Source: Palsa-506 sp963709075 (GTDB lineage Bacteria; Actinomycetota; Actinomycetes; Streptosporangiales; Streptosporangiaceae). From it: a DNA stretch of 64,000 bases. The notes below the pieces were generated by a model. The model made no database searches and was not told the origin of the DNA. It worked only from the letters and a program-made list of their open reading frames with translations. The position numbers and the translations under genes were made by a program. The DNA lies in contig CAVPUY010000008.1 in NCBI GenBank assembly GCA_963709075.1, positions 124,001 through 188,000 of the forward strand, in the 5' to 3' direction. Positions 17,423-27,369 of the stretch are shown here, one piece after another (within the stretch, counting starts at the first letter, position 1; every line of letters begins with the position of its first letter).

Positions 17423-18304
17423 ATGTACCCGTCTCGGTTCCGGTACGAGGCCCCGCGGTCGCTCGATGAGGCGATCAGCCTGCTGCGCGAGGGCGGGGAC
17501 GAGGCCAAGGTGCTGGCCGGCGGCCAGAGCCTGGTCCCGCTGATGAAGCTGCGGTTCGCGTCGCCGGAGCTGATCGTGGACATCAACAACCTGCCCGGGC
17601 TCGGCTACCACCGCGCGGACCCGGACGGCACGCTGCGGATCGGCGCCCTGTGCCGGCACGCCGAGCTTGAGCGCTCGCAGCTGCTGCCGGGCACGCAGCC
17701 GACCATGGCGGCGGCCGCACCGCTGATCGCCGATCCGATCGTGCGGAACCGCGGCACGCTGGTCGGCTCGCTCTGTCACGCCGACCCGCAGGGCGACTGG
17801 GCGTCGGTGGTGATCGCGCTCGGCGGATCCGTGGTGGCGCAGGGACCGGGCGGGCGGCGGACCATCCGGGTCGCCGACTTCGTCACCGGGCCGTTCCAGA
17901 ACGTGCTCGAGCCGGACGAGATCGCGGTCGAGGCGGTCATCCCGCCGCCGCAGGGCACCCGCGCGGGCGGCTACCTCAAGCTGGAGCGCCGGGTCGGCGA
18001 CTTCGCGACTGTCGGGGTCGCGGTCGCGGTGGAGACCTCCGGCGGCACCGTGGCCAGGGCCGGCATCGCCCTGACCGGCGTCGGCGGATCCACCATCAAC
18101 GCGGATGCGGCCGCCGCCGCGCTGGTCGGGAAGGCGCTGTCCGAAGAGGCCATCGGGCAGGCCGCGGCGCTGGCCGCTGACGCGGCCCGGCCGAAGACCG
18201 ACCACCGCGGCAGCGCGGAATACAAGCGGCACATGGTACGCACGTTCGTCACGCGCATCCTGACTCGCGCGGGCGCGGAAGCGACGGCGGAGAGGGCAGC
18301 CTGA
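17423..18304 (+). CDS. coxM: CO dehydrogenase FAD-binding medium subunit (locus 2)
   Basis: A 293-residue CoxM-type flavoprotein. FAD motifs are AGGQSLVPLMKLRFA and RNRGTLVGSLCHADPQGD. A GGAGG site lies 5-10 bp before ATG 17423. It opens the enzyme part of locus 2; coxS2 follows after one base. Compared with CoxM1 it shares the fold but is clearly a separate, diverged paralogue. Confidence 0.94.
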   Translation: MYPSRFRYEAPRSLDEAISLLREGGDEAKVLAGGQSLVPLMKLRFASPELIVDINNLPGLGYHRADPDGTLRIGALCRHAELERSQLLPGTQPTMAAAAPLIADPIVRNRGTLVGSLCHADPQGDWASVVIALGGSVVAQGPGGRRTIRVADFVTGPFQNVLEPDEIAVEAVIPPPQGTRAGGYLKLERRVGDFATVGVAVAVETSGGTVARAGIALTGVGGSTINADAAAAALVGKALSEEAIGQAAALAADAARPKTDHRGSAEYKRHMVRTFVTRILTRAGAEATAERAA

Positions 18305-18305
18305 C

Positions 18306-18848
18306 ATGACCACCGTTTTCGACGACCCCGGCGAGCAGGTCAGCAACGTCCCTGTCCGCCGGATCAAGTTCTCCATCAACGGGGTGAAGAAGATCGCCGA
18401 GGTGGAGCCCAGGCTGCTGCTTTCCCACCTGATCCGCCGGGGCGCCGGGCTGACCGGCACGCACATGGGCTGCGACACGACCAACTGCGGCGCCTGCACG
18501 GTGCTGGTGGACGGGACCGCGGTCAAGTCCTGCACCATGCTCGCCGTGCAGGCCGACGGGCACGAGATCAGCACCGTCGAGGGACTGGCGACAGCCAGCG
18601 AGCTGCACCCGCTGCAGGAGGGGTTCAAGGAGGAGCACGGGCTGCAGTGCGGCTTCTGCACCCCGGGGATGATGATGGCCGCCAAGGCGCTGCTCGACCG
18701 CAACCCGGACCCGACCGAGGACGAAGTGCGCTGGGCGCTGTCCGGCAACCTCTGCCGCTGCACCGGCTACCAGAACATCGTCAAGTCGGTCCTGTGGGCC
18801 GCCGAGAAGCTCAGGGCCGGCCAGCCGGCTGACACCGATGCCGGCTGA
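18306..18848 (+). CDS. coxS: CO dehydrogenase small iron-sulfur subunit (locus 2)
   Basis: A 180-residue two-[2Fe-2S] subunit. Cluster ligands are in GCDTTNCGACTVL with VKSCTM, and in QCGFCTPGM with CRCTGYQNIV. An N-terminal extension of about 20 residues (MTTVFDDPGEQVSNVPVRRI) is absent from CoxS1. The gene is tightly packed between coxM2 and coxL2. Confidence 0.95.
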   Translation: MTTVFDDPGEQVSNVPVRRIKFSINGVKKIAEVEPRLLLSHLIRRGAGLTGTHMGCDTTNCGACTVLVDGTAVKSCTMLAVQADGHEISTVEGLATASELHPLQEGFKEEHGLQCGFCTPGMMMAAKALLDRNPDPTEDEVRWALSGNLCRCTGYQNIVKSVLWAAEKLRAGQPADTDAG

Positions 18849-18866
18849 CCAGACGGAGGATACGAC

Positions 18867-21257
<2,391 letters not shown>

Positions 21258-21267
21258 GAGCGCGCGG

Positions 21268-22341
21268 ATGACTGACGGGAAAGCACCAATGGACGGCTGG
21301 GGCGTGCTCGAGCAGGCCGCCGAGCTGAGGCGGCGCGGACAGGCGTTCGCGCTCGCGACGGTGGTCTGGCGCCAGGGCCCGTCGTCCGGCCAGCAGGGCT
21401 CCCGCGCGATCATCACGGCGGACGGCGAGCTGCACGGCTGGATCGGCGGGGCCTGCGCTGAGCCAGCCGTGCTGCGCGAGGCACGCCAGGTGATCGCCGC
21501 CGGCCAGCCGCGGCTGCTGCTGCTCGGCAGCCCCGAGCAGTTTGCCAGCACCGTGCAGTTTGGCAGCACCGCGCAGTTTGCCAGCACCGCGCAGTTTGCC
21601 AGCACCGCGCAGTCCGGCAGCACCGCGCAGTCCGGCGCGGGGGTGCCCGACGGGATGGTGCTCGTGCCGATTTCCTGCCAGAGCGAGGGCGCGCTGGAGG
21701 TCTACATCGAGCCGGTGCTTCCGGCCCCGCGGCTCGTGGTCGTCGGCCGCTCGCCGATGGCCAGCACGCTGACCGACCTGGCCCGGGCGCTCGGCTGGAG
21801 CGCGCAGCTGATAGACGGGGCCGAGTTCTCCGCAGCCGACGCGGACGAGAGTTCCATGGTCGTGGTGGCTACCCAGGGCCACGGAGATGAGGAAGCGGTC
21901 GAGCAGGCTGTCGCCGCTCGGCCCGTTTACCTTGGTCTTGTCGGATCGCACCGGCGCGGCGCGGCGGTGCTGGGATATCTCGCTGACCGGGGCCTGCCCA
22001 GTGAGCAGCTTGACCGGGTCCGGGTGCCGGCCGGCCTTGACCTCGGCCGCACCTCGCACCGGGAAATCGCGGTAGCGGTGCTCGCCGAGCTCGTCAAGCT
22101 GCGCGCCGCCGGGGCGCTGACCGGCGGCGCGGCGGCCGCCGGCGGGGCGGCGGCTCGCGCGGCGGCGGCCGAGGAACCCGCGGCCGCCGCGGACCCGGTC
22201 TGCGGGATGACCGTGACCGCGGGCCCGGCCGGCTACCCGCTTGAGCACGAGGGCGTCACCTACTACTTCTGCCGGGCCGGATGCCGGCGGGAGTTCGAGC
22301 AGGATCCCGCTGCCTACGCGAGGAAAGAGACCCGATGCTGA
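21268..22341 (+). CDS. coxF: XdhC/CoxF-family maturation factor fused to a YHS domain
   Basis: A 357-residue protein. The N-terminal XdhC/CoxI part (AELRRRGQAFALATVVWRQG, IGGACAEPAVLREA) is followed by a Rossmann-like XdhC C-terminal domain (VVATQGHGDEEAVEQA, YLGLVGSHRRG, GLDLGRTSHREIA). In the xanthine oxidase family such proteins help insert the modified Mo cofactor. The last 50 residues form a YHS domain (DPVCGMTVTAG, YYFCRAGCRREFEQDPAAY), which probably binds a metal. Between the two XdhC halves lies a hexapeptide repeat. The stop overlaps the coxG start. Confidence 0.9.
   Translation: MTDGKAPMDGWGVLEQAAELRRRGQAFALATVVWRQGPSSGQQGSRAIITADGELHGWIGGACAEPAVLREARQVIAAGQPRLLLLGSPEQFASTVQFGSTAQFASTAQFASTAQSGSTAQSGAGVPDGMVLVPISCQSEGALEVYIEPVLPAPRLVVVGRSPMASTLTDLARALGWSAQLIDGAEFSAADADESSMVVVATQGHGDEEAVEQAVAARPVYLGLVGSHRRGAAVLGYLADRGLPSEQLDRVRVPAGLDLGRTSHREIAVAVLAELVKLRAAGALTGGAAAAGGAAARAAAAEEPAAAADPVCGMTVTAGPAGYPLEHEGVTYYFCRAGCRREFEQDPAAYARKETRC
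21538..21639. repeat. 18-bp in-frame tandem repeat inside coxF
   Basis: Five complete 18-bp units and part of a sixth, consensus CAGTTTGCCAGCACCGCG, encode QFASTA-like hexapeptides between the two XdhC domains. Length is a multiple of three, so the frame is kept. Confidence 0.92.
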
Positions 22342-22917
22342 TCAAGAATGACTTCGAGGTCGCCGAGCCGGTCGAGAAGGTGTGGGCGTTCTTCGAGAAC
22401 ATCCCCCAGGTGGCGGCCTGCCTGCCGGGCGCCGAGCTGACCGGCAACCTCGGCAATGACAAGTACCAAGGCGGCGTGGCCGTCCGGATGGGCCCGGTGC
22501 GGCTGCGTTTCGCCGGGACCGCGGAGGTCACCGAGCGTGACGAGGCCGCGAAGCGGATCGTGGTGCACGCCAGCGGGGCCGAGGAAAAGGGCCGGGGCCA
22601 GGCCAGCATGATCGTCACCGCGACACTGGCCCGCTCCGGCCGCGGCACGAAGGTCGGGGTGACCCAGGACCTGCAGCTCTCCGGGGCCGCCGCGCAGTAC
22701 GGCCGGGGGATGATCTCCGACGTGACCGCCGTGCTCATGCGTGACTTCTCCGCCAACCTGCAGGACCGGATCGACCGGGCGGAGCGCGGTGAGTCGCCGG
22801 AGCAGCTGCGCGGCGGCGGCCGAGGCGAAGGGCTTCACCGTCGGCCTGCGGGCCGCGATGATGGCGCTGCGCCGCGTCTTCCGCCGCTTCTTCGCCCCCT
22901 ACCAGGCTGCCAGCTGA
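22335..22917 (+). pseudogene. coxG: CoxG (SRPBCC, CO dehydrogenase-membrane linker), apparent frameshift near the C-terminus
   Basis: From ATG 22335 the first 160 residues are a normal CoxG/SRPBCC protein (MLIKNDFEVAEPVEKVWAFF, CLPGAELTG, DLQLSGAAAQYGRGMI). At about 22806-22815, in a GCGGCGGC run, the frame changes by +1. The CoxG tail AKGFTVGLRAAMMALRRVFR and FFAPYQAAS then continues in the next frame to a stop at 22917. CoxG binds menaquinone and links CO dehydrogenase to the membrane. If the shift is real, the C-terminal membrane-contact segment is lost; if it is a sequencing slip in a GC repeat, the gene is intact. Confidence 0.82.
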
Positions 22918-22929
22918 GGAGAACGAACC

Positions 22930-23184
22930 ATGGTCTTGTGGTGGATAGGCAACGCCGTCCTGCTGATCGTGATCCTGCCCGTCGTCATCTTCCTGCTGAA
23001 CCGGGTGCTCGCCGCGGTCGAGCGGATCCGGGGGGCTGCCGACGAGATCCTGGCCGGCGGCGTCGCCCTGGTCGGCGAGCTCAACGGCGTGCCGGATGCG
23101 CTGGCCACGACCGACCGCACCGTCAACGAGGTCTCGGTCGGCGCCGTCAGGTACGCGGGCTCCGTGGCCAAGCTGCTCGGCTGA
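22930..23184 (+). CDS. Small single-span membrane protein 1 of the cox locus
   Basis: 84 residues: one N-terminal membrane helix (residues about 4-24, WWIGNAVLLIVILPVVIFLL) followed by an amphipathic helical tail that is soluble. Ribosome site GAGGAG 8 bp before ATG 22930. It is the first of five consecutive genes of similar build, 12 bp after coxG. No named family is recognised. Confidence 0.82.
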   Translation: MVLWWIGNAVLLIVILPVVIFLLNRVLAAVERIRGAADEILAGGVALVGELNGVPDALATTDRTVNEVSVGAVRYAGSVAKLLG

Positions 23185-23245
23185 CTGGCCGCCCGGACAA
23201 AGGGCCGATCGGACCGAGCAGAGCTGAACAGAAAGGACAACGGCC

Positions 23246-23473
23246 ATGCCAGCAGCTGCCTGGGTGACATTGGTCATCGCCGCGCTGATTATCGCCATTA
23301 CCGCAGTGGGCCTGCTGCGGGTCATCTTCCACCTCAGGGCGGTACGCCGGACGCTCGTCGCCACCACCGGCGGGGTCCAGGCGGTCGCGCAGCTGACCAG
23401 CACGGTGCCAGACCGGCTTACCTCGGTGAACGCGAGCCTGAAGCCGGTACGGGACTTCTGCGAGACGGTCTGA
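23246..23473 (+). CDS. Small single-span membrane protein 2 of the cox locus
   Basis: 75 residues: a membrane helix at residues about 5-27 (WVTLVIAALIIAITAVGLLR), then a basic stretch (FHLRAVRRTL) and an amphipathic tail ending SLKPVRDFCETV. The basic residues just after the helix place the tail in the cytoplasm by the positive-inside rule. Both this and protein 1 contain a VPDxL motif in the tail (VPDAL, VPDRL), suggesting distant paralogy. Confidence 0.8.
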   Translation: MPAAAWVTLVIAALIIAITAVGLLRVIFHLRAVRRTLVATTGGVQAVAQLTSTVPDRLTSVNASLKPVRDFCETV

Positions 23474-23519
23474 TACCCGCCCGGTCCGGGCAAATCGGTT
23501 TCGGGCAAAGGAGCCACAG

Positions 23520-23804
23520 ATGCACGCATACGCCCTCGCGCAGGCCGCCGGGGACAGTACGAGCCATACCGGCTGGATCGTGGGCTACACCATCGGCATC
23601 GTGATCGTACTGGTCGTGGTGGCGCTGGTAGTGCCGATCCTGCTGCTCGCCCGCTCGATCGGCAACGAGGCGCCGAAGATCAACGAGGCGCTGACCCAGG
23701 CGGTGCACAACACCGCCCCCCTCGGGGCGCTGCGCACCACGATCGAGCACGCCACGATCATCATCGGCGGCCTGCAGCGCGGCCGCACCAGGCTCGGAGG
23801 TTAG
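23520..23804 (+). CDS. Small single-span membrane protein 3 of the cox locus
   Basis: 94 residues. A short outside segment (MHAYALAQAAGDSTSH) precedes a long hydrophobic helix at residues about 20-45 (IGIVIVLVVVALVVPILLLA). The cytoplasmic-looking helical tail has a second weak hydrophobic patch (ATIIIGGLQ) and a basic end (RGRTRLGG). AAAGGAG lies 7 bp upstream of the start. No family recognised. Confidence 0.8.
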   Translation: MHAYALAQAAGDSTSHTGWIVGYTIGIVIVLVVVALVVPILLLARSIGNEAPKINEALTQAVHNTAPLGALRTTIEHATIIIGGLQRGRTRLGG

Positions 23805-23806
23805 CG

Positions 23807-24097
23807 ATGCACGCCCTGGCCATGTCGTCCAGCGAGCACACCCTGTGGGTGAGCGCGATCATCGTCGGCTTCGTCGTGGTGCTCGCCGTGGCGGCACTGC
23901 TGAGCCTGCTCGTCTGGCTCGTGAAGATCATCGACCGCCGGGTCGTCGCGGTGCGGGACACGCTGAAGGCGGCGGCGGCGAACACCTCGGACACCGTGCT
24001 CATCCCGCAGGTCGCCGACGGCGTGGAGGCGGTGCTCGCTGAAGGACTCAAGCACCACCTGTTCCTCGGCCGCGTGCTCGGAAAGGTGAAGTCATGA
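23807..24097 (+). CDS. Small single-span membrane protein 4 of the cox locus
   Basis: 96 residues: membrane helix at about 14-38 (SAIIVGFVVVLAVAALLSLL), then KIIDRRVVAVRDTLKAAAAN and a helical tail VADGVEAVLAEGLKHHLFLG. GGAGG 5 bp before ATG; two bases separate it from protein 3, and it overlaps protein 5 as ATGA. The pattern of one helix plus a charged, amphipathic tail repeats that of its neighbours. Confidence 0.82.
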   Translation: MHALAMSSSEHTLWVSAIIVGFVVVLAVAALLSLLVWLVKIIDRRVVAVRDTLKAAAANTSDTVLIPQVADGVEAVLAEGLKHHLFLGRVLGKVKS

Positions 24098-24456
24098 CCA
24101 CGCTGGTCATCCTGACGGTCATCGACATCGTGCTGCTCGTCGCCGGCCTGGCGTTCTACCTGTACTGGGTGGGGACACTGCTCACCCGGATCGCCGGGAA
24201 CCTGGAGGAGTGCGCCGAGCTGGTGCGGACGATCGTCGGTCACGCCGAGCTGATCGGGCCCGGGGTCGAGCACATCAACCAGACCGGCGGCGTGGTCGCC
24301 GGCGCGCTGCCGCTGCTCTACGGGATGGCCGAGGAGATCGTGACCGACGTCACGCCGGCTCCCGAGCGGCCCGCGCAGCCGGAACCCGCCCGGCCCGCCT
24401 CGGGGCGGCGCAGGTCGCGGTTGCTCGACGCCGTCGGCTTCGCCCCGCGGCAGTAA
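24094..24456 (+). CDS. Small single-span membrane protein 5 of the cox locus
   Basis: 120 residues: a membrane helix at about 4-28 (VILTVIDIVLLVAGLAFYLY), an amphipathic segment (LEECAELVRTIVGHAELIGP), then a Pro-rich and finally Arg-rich tail. The start overlaps the protein 4 stop as ATGA, indicating translational coupling. It ends the locus 2 operon; the next gene is on the other strand. Confidence 0.82.
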   Translation: MTTLVILTVIDIVLLVAGLAFYLYWVGTLLTRIAGNLEECAELVRTIVGHAELIGPGVEHINQTGGVVAGALPLLYGMAEEIVTDVTPAPERPAQPEPARPASGRRRSRLLDAVGFAPRQ

Positions 24457-24483
24457 GGGACCCCGCTGGCGGGACGGCGCCGC

Positions 24484-24927
24484 TCACGGGGGCCGGCGCC
24501 GTTCCGGGCCGCGGCGGGCGACCGGGCCGGTGGTGGGCGCCGTGTACGCGCCGATCCACTCGTCCTTCCACGACTGGTCGTACTGCTGGGCATTGCATCG
24601 CGGCTGGTAGACCGCCATGAGCTCGCGGGCTATCTGCTCCCGGTGCGGCCGCCCGCCGCCAGGTACTTCGTAGGTGCAGATGTAGACCTTCCACCGGGAG
24701 CCGGCCCGCCGCACCCAGCACTGCGCGCGCGGGTGCTGGAAGGGGAAGCGCTCGGCGGTCAGATCGTCGGAATGGCCAACGTAGATGACCGCATACCGCT
24801 CTGGCCTGGTTTCCGGGTCAGGCTTGTACGCGATGACGTAGACGGCGGCGGCAGACGGCGGAGTCCAGCCGCCGAGCATGCGCGGGCCCTCGAACGGGTA
24901 GCCGGCCAGCGAGCCGAGCCTGATCAC
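24484..24927 (-). CDS. GIY-YIG-like small protein
   Basis: 147 residues. The pattern AVYVIAY, then VIYVGHSDDL with a nearby Arg and His, and a downstream Glu in REQIARELMAVYQPRCN resembles the GIY-YIG nuclease core, although the first motif is degenerate. A role in DNA or RNA cleavage is therefore possible but unproven. It starts with GTG overlapping the stop of the upstream 101-residue gene (GTGA), so the two are co-translated. It converges with the membrane-protein operon. Confidence 0.62.
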   Translation of the reverse strand: MIRLGSLAGYPFEGPRMLGGWTPPSAAAVYVIAYKPDPETRPERYAVIYVGHSDDLTAERFPFQHPRAQCWVRRAGSRWKVYICTYEVPGGGRPHREQIARELMAVYQPRCNAQQYDQSWKDEWIGAYTAPTTGPVARRGPERRRPP

Positions 24928-25229
24928 CGGCAGCCGCCCTCGGTCACCGGCTCGGTCAGTGCGTCATCGGCCTCGCTGACGGCCTCGGTCCGGGTTACCG
25001 GCCATCGCGGCAGCCCTGCCTTCGCCACCGCCCGGCTGAACTCCGCGGTGGCCTTCTCGATCGCCTCGTCCCGGCTGCCAGCCTGGACGACTAGCTGGGC
25101 GCCGTACCGGCTCGTCCCGATCCCGGTGGCGATGCCCGAGCTCGCGGCGACCGCGTCGGCAAGCTCGACGATCTCCTCGCGCGAGACCGCCCGGTCCCCT
25201 TCGGCCTCGACGCCCACGCTCCACCTCAC
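24924..25229 (-). CDS. Hypothetical protein
   Basis: 101 residues, soluble and acidic (MRWSVGVEAEGDRAVSREEI, ADAVAASSGIATGIGTSRYG, EAIEKATAEFSRAVAKAGLP). The alternation suggests a small alpha/beta fold. It is coupled to the GIY-YIG-like gene by a 4-bp overlap. No family is recognised and no catalytic motif is evident. Confidence 0.6.
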   Translation of the reverse strand: MRWSVGVEAEGDRAVSREEIVELADAVAASSGIATGIGTSRYGAQLVVQAGSRDEAIEKATAEFSRAVAKAGLPRWPVTRTEAVSEADDALTEPVTEGGCR

Positions 25230-25240
25230 CGGGGTGCTCC

Positions 25241-25290
25241 TTACTCAACGCTCGGCCCCTGCTAGTTACTCAACGCTCGGCCCCTGCTAG
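25241..25290. repeat. Perfect 25-bp tandem duplication at the coxE2 stop
   Basis: Bases 25241-25265 and 25266-25290 are identical 25-bp units. The stop codon of minus-strand coxE2 (25287-25289) lies in the second copy. The same period occurs at the end of coxE1. Confidence 0.93.
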
Positions 25291-26447
25291 CCAAGGCCGG
25301 GCAGCAGCGCCGCTAGTTCTTCCAGGCTATTCAGGTCGTGGCCGGACAGCAGCAGGTCAACGTGCGGAGCCGCGACCATCATGCCGAGCGTGCTCGGCCG
25401 GAAGTCCTGGTTATCACCTTTGTGCGGGTTCATCCATACCACCCGGTGACTCAGCCGGGAGAGCCGCTCCATCGCAGTGGCCAGGACGCCCGGGTCACCG
25501 CGGTCCAGTCCGTCGGAGCAGATCACCACGATCCCGCCGCGGCACAGGCCCCGGCGGCCCCAGCCGCGGACGAACGCGTCCAGCGAGTCGCCGATCCTGG
25601 TGCCGCCCTCCCAGTCGAATACCGCCTTCGCGGCCAGTTCCAGCGCGTCGTCCGGCCGGCGGTGCTGCAGCGCCCTGGTCACCCGGGTGAGCCGGGTACC
25701 GAAGCAGAAGACCTCGACCCTGGCCGCCGCGCGCCGCGCCGAGTACGCGAACTGCAGCAGGTTCCGCGAGTAGTCGGCCATCGAGCCGGAGACGTCGAGT
25801 ATCAGGATCAGCGGCCGCAGCCGGAGCTTGCGCCGGCGCCAGAACAGCTCGGCAGGCTCGCCGTGCATGCGCATCGACTCCCGGACCGTCCGGCGCAGGT
25901 CAGGTGCCCGGCCCGACCGCGCGGCCGCGGTGCGCCGGGTGCGCCGCCTGGGCGGGGTCAGCCGGATCCTGGCCATGATCCGCCGCAGCGCGGCAAGTTC
26001 CTCGGGGGTGCAGGCGGTGAACGACTTGTGCCGCAGGACCTCCGCGTCGGAGGCCATCAGGCCGAGCATCGCCTCCTCCCCGCGTCCGCCGTCAGTTGGC
26101 TCGGCGGCCGGGATCTGCAGCACCGCCTGAGTCTCCGCCGCGGCCTTCGCCTTGATCGACAGCAGCTCCCTGACCGGGTCGGCGGCCGCGCCGAGGAAGA
26201 ACCTGCGGAACACGGCGTCGTAGGCCGGAATGCTCTCCCGGCGGGTGACCAGCGTGGTCCGCCCGGCCCAGTACAGGTCGAGCAGGTCGGTCGGGTCCAG
26301 CGGGACGAGCGCGGCGCAGTAGGTGAGCACGTCCCCTGAGCCCACCGCAAGCCCCGCCGAGCGGAGCTCGCGGGCGAAGTTCACCAGCACGCCGACGAGC
26401 GGAGCCCGGTCATCCGGAGCACGCTCACCCGGAGCACGCTCAGCCAA
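25287..26447 (-). CDS. coxE: CoxE-like VWA-domain protein, locus 2
   Basis: A 386-residue CoxE-type protein. A helical N-terminal half is followed by a VWA domain with the MIDAS motif LDVSGSM, then CSDGLDRGD and VVWMNPHKG. TTG 26447 is chosen as the start because GAGGGG precedes it by 7 bp and it follows the coxD2 stop by 11 bp; an internal GTG is possible. The N-terminus carries a short repeat (ERAPGERAPDDRAP). With CoxD2 it should mature the locus 2 enzyme. Confidence 0.88.
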   Translation of the reverse strand: MAERAPGERAPDDRAPLVGVLVNFARELRSAGLAVGSGDVLTYCAALVPLDPTDLLDLYWAGRTTLVTRRESIPAYDAVFRRFFLGAAADPVRELLSIKAKAAAETQAVLQIPAAEPTDGGRGEEAMLGLMASDAEVLRHKSFTACTPEELAALRRIMARIRLTPPRRRTRRTAAARSGRAPDLRRTVRESMRMHGEPAELFWRRRKLRLRPLILILDVSGSMADYSRNLLQFAYSARRAAARVEVFCFGTRLTRVTRALQHRRPDDALELAAKAVFDWEGGTRIGDSLDAFVRGWGRRGLCRGGIVVICSDGLDRGDPGVLATAMERLSRLSHRVVWMNPHKGDNQDFRPSTLGMMVAAPHVDLLLSGHDLNSLEELAALLPGLG

Positions 26448-26458
26448 CGAAGCGCCCC

Positions 26459-27295
26459 TCAGCCACCGGACGTTATCTCTTCCAGGTTGTCCCTGACCAG
26501 TTCCAGGTCGTCGCGCTCCTTCACGACCGCGCCCAGGGTGTCCTCGGCGACCCGGGCGTCCAGCTCGGTCTCGCCGAGGAAGTCGAGCGTCCGCGCCCAG
26601 TCGATGGTTTCGGCCACCCCGGGTGGTTTGGCCAGGTCGAGCTCGCGCAGCCGGTTGACCGCGGCGACCACCTTGCGGGCCAGCGCGGCCGGCACGCCGG
26701 GCTCCCGGACGAGCACGATCTCCACTTCCCGCTCGGCGGGCGGGTAGCCGATCCAGTGGTAGAGGCAGCGCCGCTTCAGCGCGTCGTGCAGCTCCCTGGT
26801 GCGGTTCGAGGTGAGCACCACCATCGGCGGGCTCGCCGCCTTGATCGTGCCGATCTCCGGAACGCTGATCTGGAAATCGGAAAGGACCTCGAGCAGGAAG
26901 GCCTCGAACTCGTCGTCGGCGCGGTCGACCTCGTCGATCAGCAGCACCGCCCGGTCCCCGGCGCGGATCGCCGCGAGCAGCGGCCGCTCCAGCAGGAACC
27001 TGGGTCCGAAAAGCTTGTCCACCGCCTGCTCGTCTGCGATCTGCCGCTCGGACAGCGCCCTGATGTGCAGCATCTGGCGGGCGTAGTCCCATTCGTAAAG
27101 CGCCTGGTTAGTATCGATGCCCTCGTAGCACTGCAGCCGGATCAGCTGCCTGCCGAAAACGGTGGCGAGTACCTTGGCGACTTCGGTCTTGCCTACCCCG
27201 ACCTCGCCCTCGAGCAGGATCGGCCGGTTCAGCGACAGCGACACGAACAGCGCGGTGGCCAGGCCGCGGTCGGCCAGGTAGCCGCCCTCGCGCAA
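26459..27295 (-). CDS. coxD: CoxD-like MoxR-family AAA ATPase, locus 2
   Basis: A MoxR-type AAA+ ATPase with Walker A GEVGVGKTE, Walker B LLIDEVDRAD, TSNRTRELHDALKRRC and the CoxD-typical QCYEGIDTNQALYEWDY. The TTG at 27295 gives 278 residues but removes part of the family's first helix. The frame stays open upstream (QTVGELAGI) to a CTG at 27373 that overlaps the stop of the preceding gene as CTGA, so the true start may be that CTG, giving 304 residues. Convergent with the locus 2 enzyme genes. Confidence 0.9.
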   Translation of the reverse strand: MREGGYLADRGLATALFVSLSLNRPILLEGEVGVGKTEVAKVLATVFGRQLIRLQCYEGIDTNQALYEWDYARQMLHIRALSERQIADEQAVDKLFGPRFLLERPLLAAIRAGDRAVLLIDEVDRADDEFEAFLLEVLSDFQISVPEIGTIKAASPPMVVLTSNRTRELHDALKRRCLYHWIGYPPAEREVEIVLVREPGVPAALARKVVAAVNRLRELDLAKPPGVAETIDWARTLDFLGETELDARVAEDTLGAVVKERDDLELVRDNLEEITSGG

Positions 27296-27369
27296 GATCC
27301 CGGCGAGCTCACCGACGGTCTGCGGGCCGTCCGCCCAGCCGCTCTGCCTGCGGCCGGCTCCCTCGGCGG

